Below are positions 9,796 through 19,010 of a DNA stretch of 64,000 nucleotides, one piece after another (position 1 is the stretch's first letter; the number at the start of each line of letters is the position of its first letter). Under the pieces are notes generated by a model. The model did no database searches. It saw nothing but the letters and a program-made list of their open reading frames with translations, and had not been told where the DNA came from. The stretch is from contig NZ_CP151076.1 of assembly GCF_038096165.1 (NCBI RefSeq), positions 2,849,501 through 2,913,500 on the forward strand, in the 5' to 3' direction. The translations under genes and the position numbers were made by a program. The DNA comes from Pseudomonas sp. G.S.17. GTDB taxonomy: Bacteria > Pseudomonadota > Gammaproteobacteria > Pseudomonadales > Pseudomonadaceae.

Positions 9796-11676
9796 CTATT
9801 GTTCGGAGGCTTTAATCGCCAGTTTGAGCGTAAAGGTCGCGCCCGTTCCCGGCCCGTCGCTATGTGCTTCCAGCGAGCCGCCCATCTCCATGGCCGCCAG
9901 AACGCAGCTGTGCAAACCAAAACCATGGCCGTCCTGGCGCGTGGTGAACCCATGGGCAAAAATCCGCGTCAGATTTTCTGGCGCAATGCCTTCGCCATTG
10001 TCGATGACGCTGATAATCAAGGTATGCCCTTGCTGCAGTTCGCTATGCAGCGTGATCTGCGGGCATGGCAGCGGCCGGTGATCCATTGCGCTGCTGGCAT
10101 TTTTTATCAGGTTGACCAGGATCAGCAGCACGCGATGTTTGTCCAGCTGAAGCGAGGGTGTTTCTGCGAAATTCCGCACCACCCTTATCTGGCGCGCGGT
10201 GAGTATTTCGGCGTTCATGCGCAGGGCATCTTCTATCAGCTCATTTATCTGTACGGTCTCGGCGATACTGGATGCGCCAGCATAAGATTGCTGGGCGGCG
10301 ACGATCTCTTTGATGTGGTCAATGCTTTTGCTCAACTGTTCGAGTTCGGCGGTCATGCTTTGCTGTTCGATCGCCAACGCATCCACCAGTTGGTTCAGGT
10401 AGCCGGGCAGAAGCTTGCCTTTCGCGTCGTGGGAGATGAAGTCACCCAGGTCTTCGGCATGCTGGTTCATCAGTTGCACTGCCTTGCCGAGTCCCAGGGC
10501 CTTGCTGGTGCGCAGCTTCTGGGTGACCAGTTCAGCGGAGATATTCACGCTGTTAAGAACGTTGCCCACGTTATGCAGCACGTTGGTGGCAATTTCCGCC
10601 ATACCGGCCTGGCGTGCTGCGGCGGCGAGTTGTGCCTGGGTTTCGGCGGCGCGCAAACGGCTTTGCCCCAGTTGCCAGCTCATCCGGGCGAGCAGCCCCA
10701 GCAATAACACCAGCACCAGACTGCCGCCCGCAGCGCGCCATATATAGGTGTGCGCTTGCTGGGTCACCACCGTCAGTTGTTCCTCCTCGGACAAACCGAC
10801 AATCACCGCCAGCGGAAAGTCGTACAGCTGGCGGGCGCTGGTGTAGCGCCGCACTCCGTCCCAGCCGTTGTCAGAAAGCACAGCCTTGGTGTTTTCGGTG
10901 TCCGGCATCACCACCGTCGCGTAATCGACCGCATCGCCGGCCGCTACCTCCTCCCCGGCGCGCCTGACGCGGAAGATGCCGTCGATACCCAGCAAACCGA
11001 GCAGGCCGTGATCGCCCAGTTTCGAGGCGTCGTAGCTGCTGACGAAATACGCCGCATCGACCTCGACCATCGCAATCCCGGAGAACACGCCACCCGCTGC
11101 GTCGAGCCGACGGCTGAAGCGCAATCGCCATTCTCCGGTGACAGGACTTTTCCAGGGGCGACTGATTGACAGTGAATCGCTGTGCCGCAATGTCTGCTGT
11201 TCATCCGGGTCAGCGATATAGTCCCACTCGTGGACCCGCGTACTCGCCACGAGCCCGCCGTCCGGGTTGACCACACTGACGTCAAACACCAGGGGCGGCG
11301 GCAACAGAGCGCGCTCTTTGAGTCGAGGAAGCGGATTGGGCTCACCTTCAGCTTCAACGGTGTATTTGACCAGCTTGAGGGTTTGGTCAATCTCGTGGAT
11401 GGCGCGCAACATTTGCGCTTCATAGGTAGCGCCGATTTCCAGGCTCGCCGCAGCAATGCTCTGCTGGGCGCGAACATGTTCAACCTTGATCAGGTACAGA
11501 GTGGCTGTCCAGACGGCCAGCAACAGGAGGGCGGCTAGCAGCGGGAATAGAATGTAGGCTTCTTTGATCTGGTCGAAGCTGCGCCGAAACAGGCTGTTCG
11601 GACTACCGGAAACGGGATTTGCGGAAGTGGCTATGCTGACGGCCGACCTCAGTGTATCGGGCCGCTGGATCGGCAT
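9796..11676 (-). CDS. Membrane sensor histidine kinase with a Cache-type sensor domain
   Basis: An inner-membrane sensor kinase of 626 aa. One membrane segment is near residue 40 (LLAALLLLAVWTATLYLI), followed by a ~270-residue periplasmic dCache-like domain and a second segment (GGSLVLVLLLGLLARM). The dimerisation helix contains the H-box VLHNVGNVLNSVNI. The ATPase domain has the N-box NLIKNASSAMDH, the G1 box DNGEGIAPENL and the glycine-rich GHGFGLHSC. No response regulator is encoded nearby, so its partner is unknown. ATG 11676 with GGGAG is preferred over an upstream GTG at 11700. It is probably the first gene of the kinase/porin/PstS-like cluster. Confidence 0.85.
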   Translation of the reverse strand: MPIQRPDTLRSAVSIATSANPVSGSPNSLFRRSFDQIKEAYILFPLLAALLLLAVWTATLYLIKVEHVRAQQSIAAASLEIGATYEAQMLRAIHEIDQTLKLVKYTVEAEGEPNPLPRLKERALLPPPLVFDVSVVNPDGGLVASTRVHEWDYIADPDEQQTLRHSDSLSISRPWKSPVTGEWRLRFSRRLDAAGGVFSGIAMVEVDAAYFVSSYDASKLGDHGLLGLLGIDGIFRVRRAGEEVAAGDAVDYATVVMPDTENTKAVLSDNGWDGVRRYTSARQLYDFPLAVIVGLSEEEQLTVVTQQAHTYIWRAAGGSLVLVLLLGLLARMSWQLGQSRLRAAETQAQLAAAARQAGMAEIATNVLHNVGNVLNSVNISAELVTQKLRTSKALGLGKAVQLMNQHAEDLGDFISHDAKGKLLPGYLNQLVDALAIEQQSMTAELEQLSKSIDHIKEIVAAQQSYAGASSIAETVQINELIEDALRMNAEILTARQIRVVRNFAETPSLQLDKHRVLLILVNLIKNASSAMDHRPLPCPQITLHSELQQGHTLIISVIDNGEGIAPENLTRIFAHGFTTRQDGHGFGLHSCVLAAMEMGGSLEAHSDGPGTGATFTLKLAIKASEQ

Positions 11677-11908
11677 GGCGTGCTCCCTGCTTTGTTTCAC
11701 TACTGAAGGCTTGCGGGTATCGACGCGGTTACGGTTTGAGACGCTTGTTGATCCTGATCACCCGTAGGAAATAATTCAGACCTGACACGGACTATACACG
11801 ACAAACCGTGCCTGACAGCACGCGGTGATACGGGTTCCCGGCATCCGGACAATCAAGTGCGATGGAGCAACCGGGCGAAGCCTGATTGCCCTTGGTGGGC
11901 ATTATCGA

Positions 11909-12826
11909 CTACGCATGTTTGTCGAGTGATCGGCCCGCATTGATGAAGTCTATAAATGCGCGCAACGGGGAGGGTAGATAGCGGCGTCCAGGGTAATAGA
12001 GAAACGGTCCGGTAAAGTTTTGCCACCAGGATTCCAGCACCGGTTCCAGCGCGCCGCTGTCCAGATGGGGCGCAAGCCAGCCCTCGAACAGGTAGACAAT
12101 GCCCAGCCCGTCAATTGCCGCCTGAACGGTCAGGTCCACGGCGCCTCCCACCCTGACAATCAAAGGTCCGGTCGGGTCTACGCTGATGACTTCGCCCTGA
12201 CGTTCGTACTCCCACAGCGGCATCGCGCCACTGGGGAATTTGCCCCGCAGGCAGGCGTGATTCAGCAGATCCCGTGGGTGCTGCGGTCGACCTCTGGCGT
12301 TGAGGTACGCCGGGGATGCCGCCGTTGCGAAACGTTGAAAGCGCGGGCCGATGGGGACCGCAATCATGTCCTGCTCAAGGCGTTCATCGTAACGAATGCC
12401 CGCATCACAACCGGCCGCGAGCATGTCGACGAAGCTTTCTTCGATCGTCACTTCCAGGCGGATGTCAGGATAAGTCTGTAGGAACGGGGTAATGATCGAT
12501 GGCAGCACCAGTCTTGCGACGCTGGCAGGTACGTTCAGCTTCAGCGTGCCCGATGGGCGATCGCGAAAGTCGTTGACTACATCCAGAGCTGACTCGACCT
12601 CACCTAATGCGGGCACGATGCGCTCCATCAATCTGGCGCCAGCCTCGGTGGGTGCCACGCTGCGGGTGGTCCGGTTGAGCAAACGTACGCCCAGCCTGGC
12701 CTCCAGCCGGCGTACTGCATCGCTCAAACTCGAGGCGGATTTGCCGCTCGATCTGGCCCCTTCGCGAAACCCTTTGGCGTTGACCACGGCGACAAAAGCC
12801 AGCAGGTCTTGAATGTTGGTTTCCAT
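11909..12826 (-). CDS. LysR-family transcriptional regulator, divergent to the aldo/keto reductase
   Basis: A 305-aa LysR-type regulator. The N-terminal winged helix reads LAFVAVVNAKGFREGARSSGKSASSLSDAVRRLEARLGVRLLNRTTR, and a two-lobed effector domain follows (LKLNVPASVARLVLPSI onwards). It belongs to the branch that typically controls an adjacent, divergent oxidoreductase. Here that is the aldo/keto reductase starting 100 bp away on the other strand, which is its probable target. The inducer is unknown. Confidence 0.88.
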   Translation of the reverse strand: METNIQDLLAFVAVVNAKGFREGARSSGKSASSLSDAVRRLEARLGVRLLNRTTRSVAPTEAGARLMERIVPALGEVESALDVVNDFRDRPSGTLKLNVPASVARLVLPSIITPFLQTYPDIRLEVTIEESFVDMLAAGCDAGIRYDERLEQDMIAVPIGPRFQRFATAASPAYLNARGRPQHPRDLLNHACLRGKFPSGAMPLWEYERQGEVISVDPTGPLIVRVGGAVDLTVQAAIDGLGIVYLFEGWLAPHLDSGALEPVLESWWQNFTGPFLYYPGRRYLPSPLRAFIDFINAGRSLDKHA

Positions 12827-12926
12827 TGTTCTCTCAGCCGTACAACCCGTGCCGATTGCACCCCATTACCAATGAAGTGGTCAATGCCTATAGTGCGTCC
12901 CACAAACATTGATTGAGGTGGAAAAA

Positions 12927-13790
12927 ATGAGCGATGTTGCCAGAGCAGGTTCCTTCCAGTTGGGCGACCGGTCGGTCAATCGCATGGGCTACGGTGCGAT
13001 GCAGTTGGCCGGACCTCATGTTTTTGGTCCGCCGAAAGACCCGAAAGCAGCCATTGCCGTACTGCGTGAAGCGCTGGCGGCGGGCGTCAACCACATCGAT
13101 ACCGCCGATTTTTACGGGCCGCACGTCACCAACCAACTGATCCGCGAAGCGCTGCACCCTTACCCTCAAAACCTGGTGATCGTGACCAAGGTCGGCGCAC
13201 TGCGCGGCGCCGATGGCTCGTGGAATCCGGCACAGAGCCCCGCCCAATTGACTCAGGCGGTGCATGACAACCTGCGCAATCTCGGCGTGGACGTACTGGA
13301 TGTGGTGAATCTTCGGGCAATGGGTAACGTGCAGGCGCCTGCCGAAGGGTCCATCGAGGAGTCGTTTACCGCGCTGGCCGAATTACAACGCCAGGGGCTT
13401 ATTCGCCACCTGGGCGTCAGCAATGTCACGGCAACGCAGATCAAGCAGGCGCAGGGGATCGCCGACATCGTCTGCGTGCAGAATCACTACAACCTTTCTC
13501 ACCGGGACGACGAAACGCTCATCGCTGAGCTGGGTCAGCAGGGCATTGCTTATGTGCCGTTCTTTCCATTAGGCGGTTTCACACCACTGCAGTCGCACGT
13601 GCTCTCCAGCGTGGCAGCGCGTATGCAGGCGTCACCGCTCTGTGTAGCGCTGGCGTGGCTGCTGCAACGTGCTCCCAATATTCTGTTGATTCCCGGGACT
13701 TCCTCGGTGGCCCACCTTCGCGAAAATATCTCCGCCAGTGCATTGGTCATCGCGCCTGACCTGCTGGCTGAACTGGAAGCGCTGGGATAA
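12927..13790 (+). CDS. Aldo/keto reductase of the YdbC-like subfamily
   Basis: A probable NADPH-dependent aldo/keto reductase (287 aa, cytoplasmic TIM barrel). The family segments are GYGAMQLAGPHVFGPP, NHIDTADFYGPHVTN with the catalytic Asp and Tyr, and VIVTKVGA with the catalytic Lys. The position normally holding the active-site His (LGVDYIDLYQLH in most members) reads LGVDVLDVVNLR, so His is replaced by Arg, as I recall for E. coli YdbC. Pyridoxal reductase or general aldehyde reductase activity is possible. ATG 12927 has GAGGTG seven bases before it; an upstream TTG at 12909 is less likely. Confidence 0.85.
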   Translation: MSDVARAGSFQLGDRSVNRMGYGAMQLAGPHVFGPPKDPKAAIAVLREALAAGVNHIDTADFYGPHVTNQLIREALHPYPQNLVIVTKVGALRGADGSWNPAQSPAQLTQAVHDNLRNLGVDVLDVVNLRAMGNVQAPAEGSIEESFTALAELQRQGLIRHLGVSNVTATQIKQAQGIADIVCVQNHYNLSHRDDETLIAELGQQGIAYVPFFPLGGFTPLQSHVLSSVAARMQASPLCVALAWLLQRAPNILLIPGTSSVAHLRENISASALVIAPDLLAELEALG

Positions 13791-13829
13791 AAAGGGCGGC
13801 GAATCCAAGGGCAATCCAGGTTTTGATAC

Positions 13830-14672
13830 TCAAAGCCCCAGGATAACCGCCCCAGCAGCAACGACCAGGCACACGATCCAGCGTTTTCCGCTGACCGCTT
13901 CGCGCAGAAATACACGTCCGATCAGCGCCGCGAAGACCACGCTGGTCTCACGCAACGCCGATACCGCACCCATTGCGCCCAACTGCAACGCCCAGATGAC
14001 GATGCCGTAAGCGGCGAGTGACACCAGCCCGCCCATGAGCGACGAGCCAACGGCAGCCGGCGTCGCTCGAAGCGGATTCAATAGTGCGGCGCAGCCTCGC
14101 ATCGCGACGAACAGAACTGGCATCAGCCAATAGAACATGAACATCCACACGGTATACGCCAGCGCCTGACCGTCAGATAACCGCACGCCGATGCCGTCGA
14201 TCACTGTATACAGCGCGATCATCACGCCGGTGGTCAGCGCAGCCAGTGCATCCGCGCGCGACACGTGACGGTCCTGGAGCGCGAGTGTGAGGATGCCGCC
14301 GGATATCAGCGCAATCCCGAGGGCATGCAACGGGCTGATTGCTTCCTGGGCGAAGAGCGCCGCGCCCAGTGTGACGAGCAAGGGCGACGAGCCGCGTGCA
14401 ATGGGGTAAGCCACTGCCAGATCGCAGCGCTGATACGACCGCACCAGGCTCATGTTGTAGATGATGTGCACCAATCCCGAGGCAACGATATAAGGCCATG
14501 CCGCCTCGGCCGGCAACGGCAGGAACACTGCGGCCACAGTCGAAACCAGCGCAATGGCGATGCTCATCCAGGTCATGGAAAGGTAGCGGTCGCGGTTGCC
14601 ATGCAGCATCGCGTTCCAGCCTGCGTGGAGAATTGCCGCGAGCAGGACGAGGCCGCCGGTATAACTGAGCAT
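13830..14672 (-). CDS. EamA/DMT-family membrane exporter
   Basis: An inner-membrane protein (280 aa) of the drug/metabolite transporter superfamily with about ten hydrophobic helices in two repeats. Visible segments are ILHAGWNAMLHGNRDR at the start, YPIARGSSPLLVTLGAALFAQE at the end of the first repeat and AIGAVSALRETSVVFAALIG-like sequence in the second. The glycine-rich repeat ends are typical of EamA exporters. Start ATG 14672 is chosen over 14747 because the first helix begins there. The divergent neighbour at 14789 is a LysR gene, the probable regulator. The substrate is unknown. Confidence 0.82.
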   Translation of the reverse strand: MLSYTGGLVLLAAILHAGWNAMLHGNRDRYLSMTWMSIAIALVSTVAAVFLPLPAEAAWPYIVASGLVHIIYNMSLVRSYQRCDLAVAYPIARGSSPLLVTLGAALFAQEAISPLHALGIALISGGILTLALQDRHVSRADALAALTTGVMIALYTVIDGIGVRLSDGQALAYTVWMFMFYWLMPVLFVAMRGCAALLNPLRATPAAVGSSLMGGLVSLAAYGIVIWALQLGAMGAVSALRETSVVFAALIGRVFLREAVSGKRWIVCLVVAAGAVILGL

Positions 14673-14788
14673 GGTGTTTTTCCATATCGGGGAAGGGGAT
14701 GAGAGTGCTGTGATCAGCAAAATATCTATCTTGGAGTTGGCTGACAAACCAGATAAATTACCCGTTCACGTGAGTAGAACTATCTCGA

Positions 14789-15808
14789 ATGAATCGGAAA
14801 TTACCTCCTCTCAACGCATTGAAGGCTTTCGAAGCCGCTGGCCGCCTGGGCAGCTTCAAGGAAGCCGCGGCGGAGTTGCATGTGACCCACGGCGCGGTGA
14901 GCCAAAGCGTGCGCTTGCTAGAGGAGTGGCTCGGTGCGTCGCTGTTCGAGCGACACAATCGCCGCGTGGTGCTGACTTCTGCAGCCCGGACATACCTTGG
15001 CAAAATCGGGCCGCTGTTCGAGCAGCTGTCCCAGGCAACGCTGGAGTTTGGCTTCGCCGAGACGACCTCGCGAACGCTGTCGGTGAACGCGTCCGCGACG
15101 TTTACCTTGCGTTGGCTGGTACCGCGCCTGGAGAAATTCCGCGCCGAGCATCCCGGCGTGGACGTCAACGTCGAAACGTCGAACAAACTGGTGGAGAGCC
15201 TGAAAGACCCCTATGACGTGATTATTCGCGGCGGTCCGGACACGCTTTATGGCTACTCGACGCGACCTTTCCTGTACGAAGAACGGCTGCCGGTGTGTAG
15301 CCTGGCGCTTCTGCAGCGGCTGCCGCTTCGCGTGCCCGACGATCTACGTCAGCACACGTTGCTGCATACGTCGAGCCTGCCAAGGCTTTGGCCAGACTGG
15401 CTGGCGAGCGCGCACATCTCTACGCTCCGACCGAGTGCCGCAGTGGTATTCGATCATTTCTATCTGACCTTGCAGGCGGCTATCGACGGGCTGGGCGTCG
15501 CGATGGGGCCGACGGCGCTGATCTCCGCTGATCTCGCCGCTGGCCGGCTGGTCATGCCGTTCGCCAACCCGCGTCTGCCGTCACGCAGCTATTGCACCTA
15601 CGTTCCGCTCGGCAAAGCGGCGGATGACGCGGTTGTGCTGTTCTGCGCATGGCTTGAACGCGAGGGATTACGCGCTAGTGAGCCCCTCGAACGCATCCCG
15701 GTAAAACGCTTTCAACGTTTCGACAAACTCTTCGGCCAGCCTGGTTCTCGCCTGCGCAATGGGCCAGATGACGTAGGTGGGGAAGAGGATGTCCGGTCTG
15801 AACGGTAG
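14789..15808 (+). CDS. LysR-family regulator (GcvA-like) with a C-terminal extension
   Basis: A LysR-type regulator of the GcvA/AmpR branch. The N-terminus is LPPLNALKAFEAAGRLGSFKEAAAELHVTHGAVSQSVRLLEEWLGASLFER, and the effector domain includes QAAIDGLGVAMGPTALI. The family normally ends near the segment WLEREG (about residue 293). Here the frame continues about 46 residues, so the 3' end overlaps the convergent LysR gene by 141 bp. The tail is translated antisense to that gene and is unlikely to be conserved. The likely target is the divergent EamA exporter. Confidence 0.85.
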   Translation: MNRKLPPLNALKAFEAAGRLGSFKEAAAELHVTHGAVSQSVRLLEEWLGASLFERHNRRVVLTSAARTYLGKIGPLFEQLSQATLEFGFAETTSRTLSVNASATFTLRWLVPRLEKFRAEHPGVDVNVETSNKLVESLKDPYDVIIRGGPDTLYGYSTRPFLYEERLPVCSLALLQRLPLRVPDDLRQHTLLHTSSLPRLWPDWLASAHISTLRPSAAVVFDHFYLTLQAAIDGLGVAMGPTALISADLAAGRLVMPFANPRLPSRSYCTYVPLGKAADDAVVLFCAWLEREGLRASEPLERIPVKRFQRFDKLFGQPGSRLRNGPDDVGGEEDVRSER

Positions 15809-16573
15809 GACCACCACATCGCGGTGCAGGTAAGCCCTGGCCACCAGTGGATGGGCGAGTGTAATGCCCATGCCCAACGCCACCATTTCGCAGTTGATTG
15901 CGCTGTATTGCGCCTCCACCGCCATGATCCGCTCGACACCTGCCTGCTCGAATAACCCGTCCACCAATGACCGTGTGCCGTCGCCATGGCACAACGAGAC
16001 AAATGCCTCGCCTTCGAGATCGGTAAAGGTGATTTCAGCACGTTGCGCCAGGCGATGAGCACTGGGCAATACGCAAACCGCGGGGATTTCAGTCAGCAAC
16101 TCGATCTGGTGACTGCTGACATCGCCGGGATGGACGACGATGCCGATGTCGCAATACTGGGATTTGACCCATTGCTCCACAGTCGGTGACGAATTGACGT
16201 GCAGGGATACGGTGAGCTCGGGCCTCGAGTCAGTGAAGGTCTTGAGTACTCGGGGAATCACGCTCAAGCCGTTCGACGGCACGGCCGCGACCCGCAAGCG
16301 GCCGGTGCCGAGGTTGCGAATGTTCTTCGCCGAAAGCTTGAGGCTGTCCAGGCCGACGAACGCGCGCTCCACCTCCTGAAAGAACGCCTGGCCCTCCTGA
16401 GTCGGAATCAAACGCACGCCGGCACGCTTGAACAGCGTCAGCCCGGTGCTCAATTCCAGCTGGGAAATCAACCGGCTGACATTGGGCTGCGAGGTGTACA
16501 AGACCTCCGCTGCCGCGGTCATCGAGCCCAGCCGCATCACACTGCGGAACGCTTCTATCTGCCTGAGGTTCAT
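15668..16573 (-). CDS. LysR-family regulator divergent from the amine uptake/oxidation operon
   Basis: A 301-aa LysR-type regulator with an N-terminal HTH (IEAFRSVMRLGSMTAAAEVLYTSQPNVSRLISQLE). It resembles the NocR/OccR/OpaR-like branch that controls opine and amino-acid catabolism. The effector domain contains SLCHGDGTRSLVDGLFEQAGV and VALGMGITLAHPLVARAYL. It is transcribed away from the nine-gene operon beginning at 16796 and is its most likely regulator. The assignment of inducer to operon substrate is inference. Confidence 0.87.
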   Translation of the reverse strand: MNLRQIEAFRSVMRLGSMTAAAEVLYTSQPNVSRLISQLELSTGLTLFKRAGVRLIPTQEGQAFFQEVERAFVGLDSLKLSAKNIRNLGTGRLRVAAVPSNGLSVIPRVLKTFTDSRPELTVSLHVNSSPTVEQWVKSQYCDIGIVVHPGDVSSHQIELLTEIPAVCVLPSAHRLAQRAEITFTDLEGEAFVSLCHGDGTRSLVDGLFEQAGVERIMAVEAQYSAINCEMVALGMGITLAHPLVARAYLHRDVVVLPFRPDILFPTYVIWPIAQARTRLAEEFVETLKAFYRDAFEGLTSA

Positions 16574-16584
16574 GGCGACCTACC

Positions 16585-16632
16585 ATATCAAATATGAATA
16601 ACTAACCCGTATATCCGTATTTGACCATATGA
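16585..16632. promoter_or_regulatory. Candidate LysR binding region between the regulator and the ABC operon
   Basis: CATATCAAATA (16585-16595) and TATTTGACCATATG (16619-16632) form an interrupted inverted repeat just upstream of the LysR start at 16573. The right arm carries a 3-base insertion. LysR proteins usually bind such dyads to repress themselves and activate the divergent operon. Assignment is by position and symmetry only. Confidence 0.4.
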
Positions 16633-16795
16633 ATGGGCTGTCGCAATACTCAAAACCAGCAACCCCATAGCGCACATGAAGATGCGCCACCCGGGATGGA
16701 TCTCCGGGAGCATGCAGCCTGCATGCATGACTTCGGTCTTGGCCGAAGCAACTGACGCATTGTTCGATCTGCCCCACGCACTTCGGAGATAGTCT

Positions 16796-17869
16796 GTGAA
16801 TAGCCTTAACGCATCCCCAGCAGCACAGCCGTTTCGCTTGAACCGTCTTTCCATCGCCGTCGCTGTCAGCCTCATCGGGTTTGGCAGCAGCGCCGCTTTC
16901 GCTGATACGACGCTGTACGTCGCAGGTGTCGGCGGCTCTACGGAGCAGATGTACAAGACCAAAGTCATTCCCGCCTTTGAAAAACAGCACGACGTCAAAG
17001 TCATCTACGTCGCCGGCAACTCCACGGAAACCCTGGCCAAGCTGCAAGCGCAGAAAGGTCGGCAGCAGATCAACGTCGCGATGATGGACGACGGGCCGAT
17101 GTATCAGGCATTGCAGATGGGCCTGTGCGGGAAACTCAGCGATGCGCCGGTTTACAAAGACCTTTATCCCCTGGCGCGTCTGAGCCCGGAAGCCACCGGT
17201 ATCGGCGTGGTCGCCACCGGCATTGGTTACAACGAGGATGCGTTCAAGAAGCGCGGCTGGACCCCGCCGGATTCCTGGGAAAACCTGACCGACCCGCGCT
17301 ACAAGCAATTGCTCGGCATGCCACCGGTGACCAATACCTATGGTTTGCACACCCTGGTGGAAATGGCCCGGCTGCGTGGCGGTGGCGAGAAAAATATCGA
17401 CCCCGGCTTCAAGGCGCTCAAGGACGAGATAGGCCCCAACGTCCTGGCTTGGGTCTCAGCGCCGGGTGAAATGGACGGCATGATGCAGAACGGCGACGTG
17501 GTCATGGCCGTGTATGGCAGCGGTCGTGCCGTGGCGTTGCAGAGCACCGGTTTCCCGCTGAAGTTTATTTACCCGAAGGAAGGTGGCATCGCCTTGCAGG
17601 TCGCCGCCTGCGGCGTGACACCCAATGCGCAGCCCGAACTGTCCCAGGCGTTCATCCAGTACGTGTTGTCGCCTGAAGTGCAGACGATCCAGGCCAGGGA
17701 AAACGGTTTCGCGCCGGTCAATCAGACCGTCACGCTTGCGCCCGAAATTGCCGCCCGCATGCCGTATGGGCAAGAGAAGGTCAATGCGTTGATCAAGGTC
17801 GATTGGGACACGATCAACCCGCAGCGCAGCGAGTGGACGACGCGCTGGAATCGTACCGTCGAGCGCTAG
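16796..17869 (+). CDS. ABC transporter substrate-binding protein, PotD/opine-type
   Basis: A periplasmic binding protein of 357 aa with an N-terminal signal segment ending GSSAAFADTTLYVAG. It is a type-2 binding protein of the family that serves spermidine/putrescine, iron and opine importers: YVAGNSTETLAKLQAQ, MMDDGPMYQALQ, GYNEDAFKKRGWTPPDSWENL and GMPPVTNTYGLHTL are visible. The start is GTG 16796, supported by GGAG at 16785-16788; no better ATG is near. It is the first gene of an operon that adds an ATPase, two permeases and several oxidases, so its ligand is probably the oxidases' substrate. Confidence 0.85.
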   Translation: MNSLNASPAAQPFRLNRLSIAVAVSLIGFGSSAAFADTTLYVAGVGGSTEQMYKTKVIPAFEKQHDVKVIYVAGNSTETLAKLQAQKGRQQINVAMMDDGPMYQALQMGLCGKLSDAPVYKDLYPLARLSPEATGIGVVATGIGYNEDAFKKRGWTPPDSWENLTDPRYKQLLGMPPVTNTYGLHTLVEMARLRGGGEKNIDPGFKALKDEIGPNVLAWVSAPGEMDGMMQNGDVVMAVYGSGRAVALQSTGFPLKFIYPKEGGIALQVAACGVTPNAQPELSQAFIQYVLSPEVQTIQARENGFAPVNQTVTLAPEIAARMPYGQEKVNALIKVDWDTINPQRSEWTTRWNRTVER

Positions 17870-17906
17870 CCTTCACGGTTGCGACTTTCCCGAAACCTTT
17901 CTGGAG

Positions 17907-17926
17907 ACGCAGGCTCATGCCTGCGT
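17907..17926 (+). promoter_or_regulatory. Perfect 8-bp hairpin before the ATPase gene
   Basis: ACGCAGGC (17907-17914) and GCCTGCGT (17919-17926) pair perfectly around TCAT. The hairpin lies in the 67-bp gap between the binding-protein and ATPase genes and ends 10 bp before the ATPase ATG. There is no T-run, so it is not a classic terminator. It may protect the binding-protein mRNA and lower translation of the ATPase, a common way to make binding protein in excess. Confidence 0.45.
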
Positions 17927-17936
17927 GGCAAGCCCC

Positions 17937-19010
17937 ATGGCATTTCTCACACTCGAAGGTATCGTCAAGACCTACGGCAATTTCAGGGCCATTGATGGTT
18001 TGAACCTGGAAGTCCGGCACGGCGAATTCATCGCCTTGCTCGGCCCGTCCGGCTGCGGCAAGACCACCACGCTGCAATCCATTGCCGGCTTCGTGCAGCC
18101 CACCGAAGGGCGCATCGTTCTGGATGGCCGCGACATCACTCATGTGCGACCTGAGCAGCGCGGGCTGGGCATCGTCTTTCAAAGCTATGCGCTGTTTCCG
18201 CACATGACGGTGGCGCAAAACATCAGCTTTGGCCTGGAGATGCGTGGCGTATCCAAAAGCGAACGCAGCAAGCGGGTCAATGAGGCGCTGGATCTGGTGC
18301 GCCTTGGCGGCCTCGGCGAGCGGTACCCCAAAGCCTTATCCGGCGGACAACGGCAACGGGTGGCGATTGCCCGTGCCCTGGCGATCCGTCCCAACCTGTT
18401 GTTGCTCGACGAACCCATGTCCAACCTTGACGCCAAGCTGCGCGAAGAGATGCACATCGAACTACGGGCGATTCAGCGCGATCTGGGCATCACCACGATT
18501 CTGGTGACCCACGATCAGGTCGAAGCCATGACCATGAGCGACCGCATCGCAGTCATGCAGAAAGGCCGCATTGTGCAGATCGACACGCCGTTCGAAGCCT
18601 ATGAGCGTCCCCATTCGCCGTTCGCATCGGCGTTTCTCGGCAAGACCAACGCCTTCGCGGGTGCGGTGCAGCTGCGTAACGAGCGGTGCTGCGAGGTACA
18701 GGTCCGGGACACGCTGCTGCATGTGCCACACGAAGATCGTTCGCTGGGCAACGACGTCAATGTCTACATTCGTCCGGAGAAAATCCGCCTGACCGCAGTG
18801 GGGAACGGTCGTTTGACGGGGCGTGTTCGCCTGAGGGTGTTTTTGGGCAATCTGTGGCTGATCGCGGTGGATAGCCATCTTGGGCTGGTGCACATGACCC
18901 AGCCCAATCTCGGCATCCCGCCGCCCGATGAAGGCTACGAGGTCGGCCTGGACTGGTCCGATGACGACCTGCGTCTGCTGGATCGGGAGGTCGCCCATGG
19001 CCAGGTATGA
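17937..19010 (+). CDS. ABC transporter ATP-binding protein, PotA-type
   Basis: The cytoplasmic ATPase of the importer (357 aa). It has Walker A GPSGCGKTT, signature LSGGQRQRVAIARAL, Walker B LLLLDEPMSNLDAKLREEM and the H-loop LVTHDQVEAM. The C-terminal ~110 residues form a TOBE-like regulatory domain (VYIRPEKIRL). ATG 17937 was taken as the start because the protein family begins MAFLTLEGIVKTYG. No good ribosome binding site is visible and a hairpin lies just before it. Its end overlaps the first permease by 14 bp. Confidence 0.9.
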   Translation: MAFLTLEGIVKTYGNFRAIDGLNLEVRHGEFIALLGPSGCGKTTTLQSIAGFVQPTEGRIVLDGRDITHVRPEQRGLGIVFQSYALFPHMTVAQNISFGLEMRGVSKSERSKRVNEALDLVRLGGLGERYPKALSGGQRQRVAIARALAIRPNLLLLDEPMSNLDAKLREEMHIELRAIQRDLGITTILVTHDQVEAMTMSDRIAVMQKGRIVQIDTPFEAYERPHSPFASAFLGKTNAFAGAVQLRNERCCEVQVRDTLLHVPHEDRSLGNDVNVYIRPEKIRLTAVGNGRLTGRVRLRVFLGNLWLIAVDSHLGLVHMTQPNLGIPPPDEGYEVGLDWSDDDLRLLDREVAHGQV

